From an uncultured Methanobrevibacter sp. (GTDB lineage Archaea; Methanobacteriota; Methanobacteria; Methanobacteriales; Methanobacteriaceae), in the NCBI GenBank assembly GCA_900319985.1, contig ONQL01000062.1, positions 1 through 16,959 on the forward strand: DNA of 16,959 nt. The letters run 5' to 3'. Shown piece after piece: positions 16,101 through 16,959 of this stretch. How positions within the stretch are numbered: position 1 is the first letter of the stretch; each line of letters starts with the position of its first letter. Below the pieces are notes generated by a model, which ran no database searches, had not been told where the DNA came from, and was given only the letters and a program-made list of their open reading frames with translations. A program made the translations under genes and the position numbers.

Positions 16101-16959
16101 AACCATACTAACTCCTAATTTAAATGGAAATCCCGACAATGGAAAACTGCAGTCAGTATCTAAAAACATCAATCCAAAACGGATTATGGAATTCTGTGCC
16201 GATGAACGAATAAGTCCTAATGTCCTGTTCATGGCAAGTACTATATTGAACTTGAACAAATACACATTTTCCGATAAAACATTGATAACAACCATATTCA
16301 ATGGTAGAACAAGCTCCAATTACTTCAATACACAGGCATTTTTAGTTAAAACTTTACCTATACTATCAATCAATGAAGACAGAGACATTTCCGTTAGAGA
16401 ATTATTAAATCAAACTGATAGCATTTGGAAAGAAACCATCAAACATTCAGATTATCCATATACAAAAATTTCAGAAGAGTTTGAACTAAAACCAGAGTTC
16501 ATGTATACTTACAATAATCGTGATGACGCAAAAATCAGCATCAATGATAAAGAGTATCAATACACTCATCTAGAAACCCTTGAAACTAATTATAAGATAA
16601 CATTTGACATTAACGAAAGTGAAGACAATATTGAACTCTTCCTGTTATACAATGATCAATTATACACAGAAAAATATATCAAAATATTCCTGAACGGCAT
16701 TTTAAACACAGTAACTCAGTTCATTAGTGAAGATGTCGAAAAATTGAGAATCAATGAAATTGAATTGAATAAGAATTATGAATTGCCTACTTTCACTCCT
16801 TTGGAAAATCCTCTCATCCACAAACGCTTTGAAAATCAGGTTAAAGCAAACCCAGACAACATTGCACTTGTAGCCGAAGATGCAACATTAACTGCAGATG
16901 AACTTAACCAAAAAGCAAACAAAATCGCAAACGCATTAATAAAAAAAGGAGTCAAACCA
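13114..16959 (+). CDS. Non-ribosomal peptide synthetase, 3'-truncated by window edge
   Basis: ATG 13114, behind GAGAGGAT, opens a frame that stays open to the window end (1282 codons, no stop). NRPSs assemble peptides on carrier-bound thioesters. Residues 1-235 match only the C-terminal half of a condensation domain, without HHxxxDG. Adenylation domain 1 (about 236-710) has YTSGSTGNPKG (366-376), YGSTET (509-514), YKTGD (590-594), the GRIDNQIKLRG segment (from 608) and PKTPNGK with Lys697. The carrier domain has Ser749 in IGFTSL (usual form LGGxS). A full condensation domain runs from about 806 with HHLITDG at 931-937; a second A domain begins about 1234. Aligned by eye to GrsA, the first A domain's specificity residues read V-A-V-T-I-I-G-G-F-K; the first is normally Asp. 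NRPSs are rare in archaea; those reported in rumen Methanobrevibacter were proposed to be acquired horizontally. The phosphopantetheinyl transferase it needs is not in the window. Confidence 0.93.
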   Translation, partial: MVDKNLNYNKYFLRIIKDFDESTILNPNLNGQNSPKLNSEELKIKNDEIKEICKNHAISENILFLAGVSLALNKFNFSDKNLIFHGNNIIFTTNFEKRNIAIKDYLLQIQKNWEENLKYVHFPTDEILEEYNLKPEFYYSFNEDLDLNSFKRKYDFYLSITQNGDEFLLSASYNNQLYSDEYVKTFLKSINTILNKFLSSDNTKSTLSDISILSEDENIQIKEVEIPFIHKRFEKQVETNPDNMALISNDERLTYSELNNKANRIANGLIKNGIKAKSNVLVMLPRNSDLIASIIGILKAGCAYIPIDPSYPQERIRYIYENSKADYIITDRDLKGSININELLEEENGENPNVKIDADDLAYVIYTSGSTGNPKGVMGSHKNITSVFSEDENNEIYNEYVKMNRNLGISTVSFVAFLVDFMSLTFGTTLILANDNEIENIESLTRLIQNEKPDAITFTTPSRLKEYLEYESFTKELSSIDYITIGGEMVTKDVLSKLPYDDTNVYIGYGSTETSGFATAEKITDLNNDLTIGKSVHNVISDVRDIDGKIVPQGVMGELYIGGNGVAKGYYNLDDESNESFLTINKTPYYKTGDYATEMPDGKIELKGRIDNQIKLRGLRIEIGEVESNISQYPNIKENVVVIKKINNVDHLCTYFTSEDEINTNELKKYLKERLTKYMIPTVFMQLDELPKTPNGKISIKELPKPKLDLEMIPPQTETEKTLFKIASDISNTSEFGVTDDLYAIGFTSLTFMKLNAAIYNKTGINLNISKLIDNPTITNIGKLIDSDKSSDDLDMILEQSKNSMYIPLTSNQLGVYYECAQNPDEPQYNLPSLIKFDKSIDAEKLKEAIIKTIDAYPYLKTRIVMHGNQLMHKRDDSIAVEDIPIVEVPSISDKEIQNLNTQRFDLMGGQLFRAKIYVTDDEVILFFDIHHLITDGESIDRLFRNFAYAYEGKEIETEIFDGYANALLEAENENSDEYLASERYFQELLTQEVDSTILTPNLNGNPDNGKLQSVSKNINPKRIMEFCADERISPNVLFMASTILNLNKYTFSDKTLITTIFNGRTSSNYFNTQAFLVKTLPILSINEDRDISVRELLNQTDSIWKETIKHSDYPYTKISEEFELKPEFMYTYNNRDDAKISINDKEYQYTHLETLETNYKITFDINESEDNIELFLLYNDQLYTEKYIKIFLNGILNTVTQFISEDVEKLRINEIELNKNYELPTFTPLENPLIHKRFENQVKANPDNIALVAEDATLTADELNQKANKIANALIKKGVKP
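13795..13851 (+). repeat. NRPS inter-module repeat, copy 1
   Basis: These 57 bases (C-to-A linker and start of A domain 1, protein IHKRFEKQV...NPDNMAL) recur at 16813-16869 with about 8 mismatches by eye. They mark a module duplication; flanking sequence has diverged more. Confidence 0.75.
16813..16869 (+). repeat. NRPS inter-module repeat, copy 2
   Basis: Second copy of the 57-base C-to-A junction (protein IHKRFENQV...NPDNIAL). High nucleotide identity compared with the surrounding A-domain sequence suggests recent duplication or ongoing gene conversion at the module boundary. Confidence 0.75.

Overview
The window looks like chromosomal DNA of a Methanobrevibacter-type methanogen (Methanobacteriales). 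Evidence is the archaeal class I lysyl-tRNA synthetase, the euryarchaeal family-D DNA polymerase large subunit, an archaeal class III ribonucleotide reductase, a huge secreted adhesin-like protein with a papain-type domain, AT-rich intergenic regions with TTTATA-type promoters, and GGTG/GGAGG-type ribosome binding sites. The genus is inferred from gene content and style, not from a database match. No tRNA, rRNA, CRISPR array, insertion sequence or phage gene was seen.

Layout. (1) 1-1206, plus strand: the 3' part of lysS, entering from outside the window. (2) 1286-3183, minus strand: a probable three-gene operon read right to left: a Glu-rich coiled-coil protein, a yeast Fcy1-type cytosine deaminase, and a small degenerate GNAT-like protein. 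(3) 3184-3376: a divergent promoter region. (4) 3377-6679, plus strand: polC (DP2), intein-free, ending in a clear PCNA-binding motif. (5) 6680-6923: a regulatory region with a 41-bp module present twice; each copy has a perfect TTCGTA-N4-TACGAA inverted repeat abutting a TATA box. (6) 6924-9204: nrdD, broken by a small out-of-frame deletion near 7517-7526 that leaves an ATP-cone fragment and a catalytic fragment in different frames. (7) 9347-12937: a secreted protein with beta-helix repeats, a complete C1A (papain) triad, a lectin-like region and four Ig-like repeats. (8) 13114 to the window end: an open-ended non-ribosomal peptide synthetase (NRPS), at least 1282 codons, with order half-C, A, PCP, C, start of a second A.

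How it fits together. The left half is housekeeping: translation, pyrimidine salvage, replication and dNTP supply. The right half is accessory and surface-directed: a secreted protease/adhesin and a peptide assembly line, which is rare in archaea. The points most worth following up are the duplicated redox-type (MsvR-like) operator in front of an oxygen-sensitive ribonucleotide reductase, the lesion inside that reductase gene, and the unusual first NRPS module (a condensation domain lacking its HHxxxDG lobe, and an adenylation pocket in which the usual Asp that holds the amino group appears to be Val).
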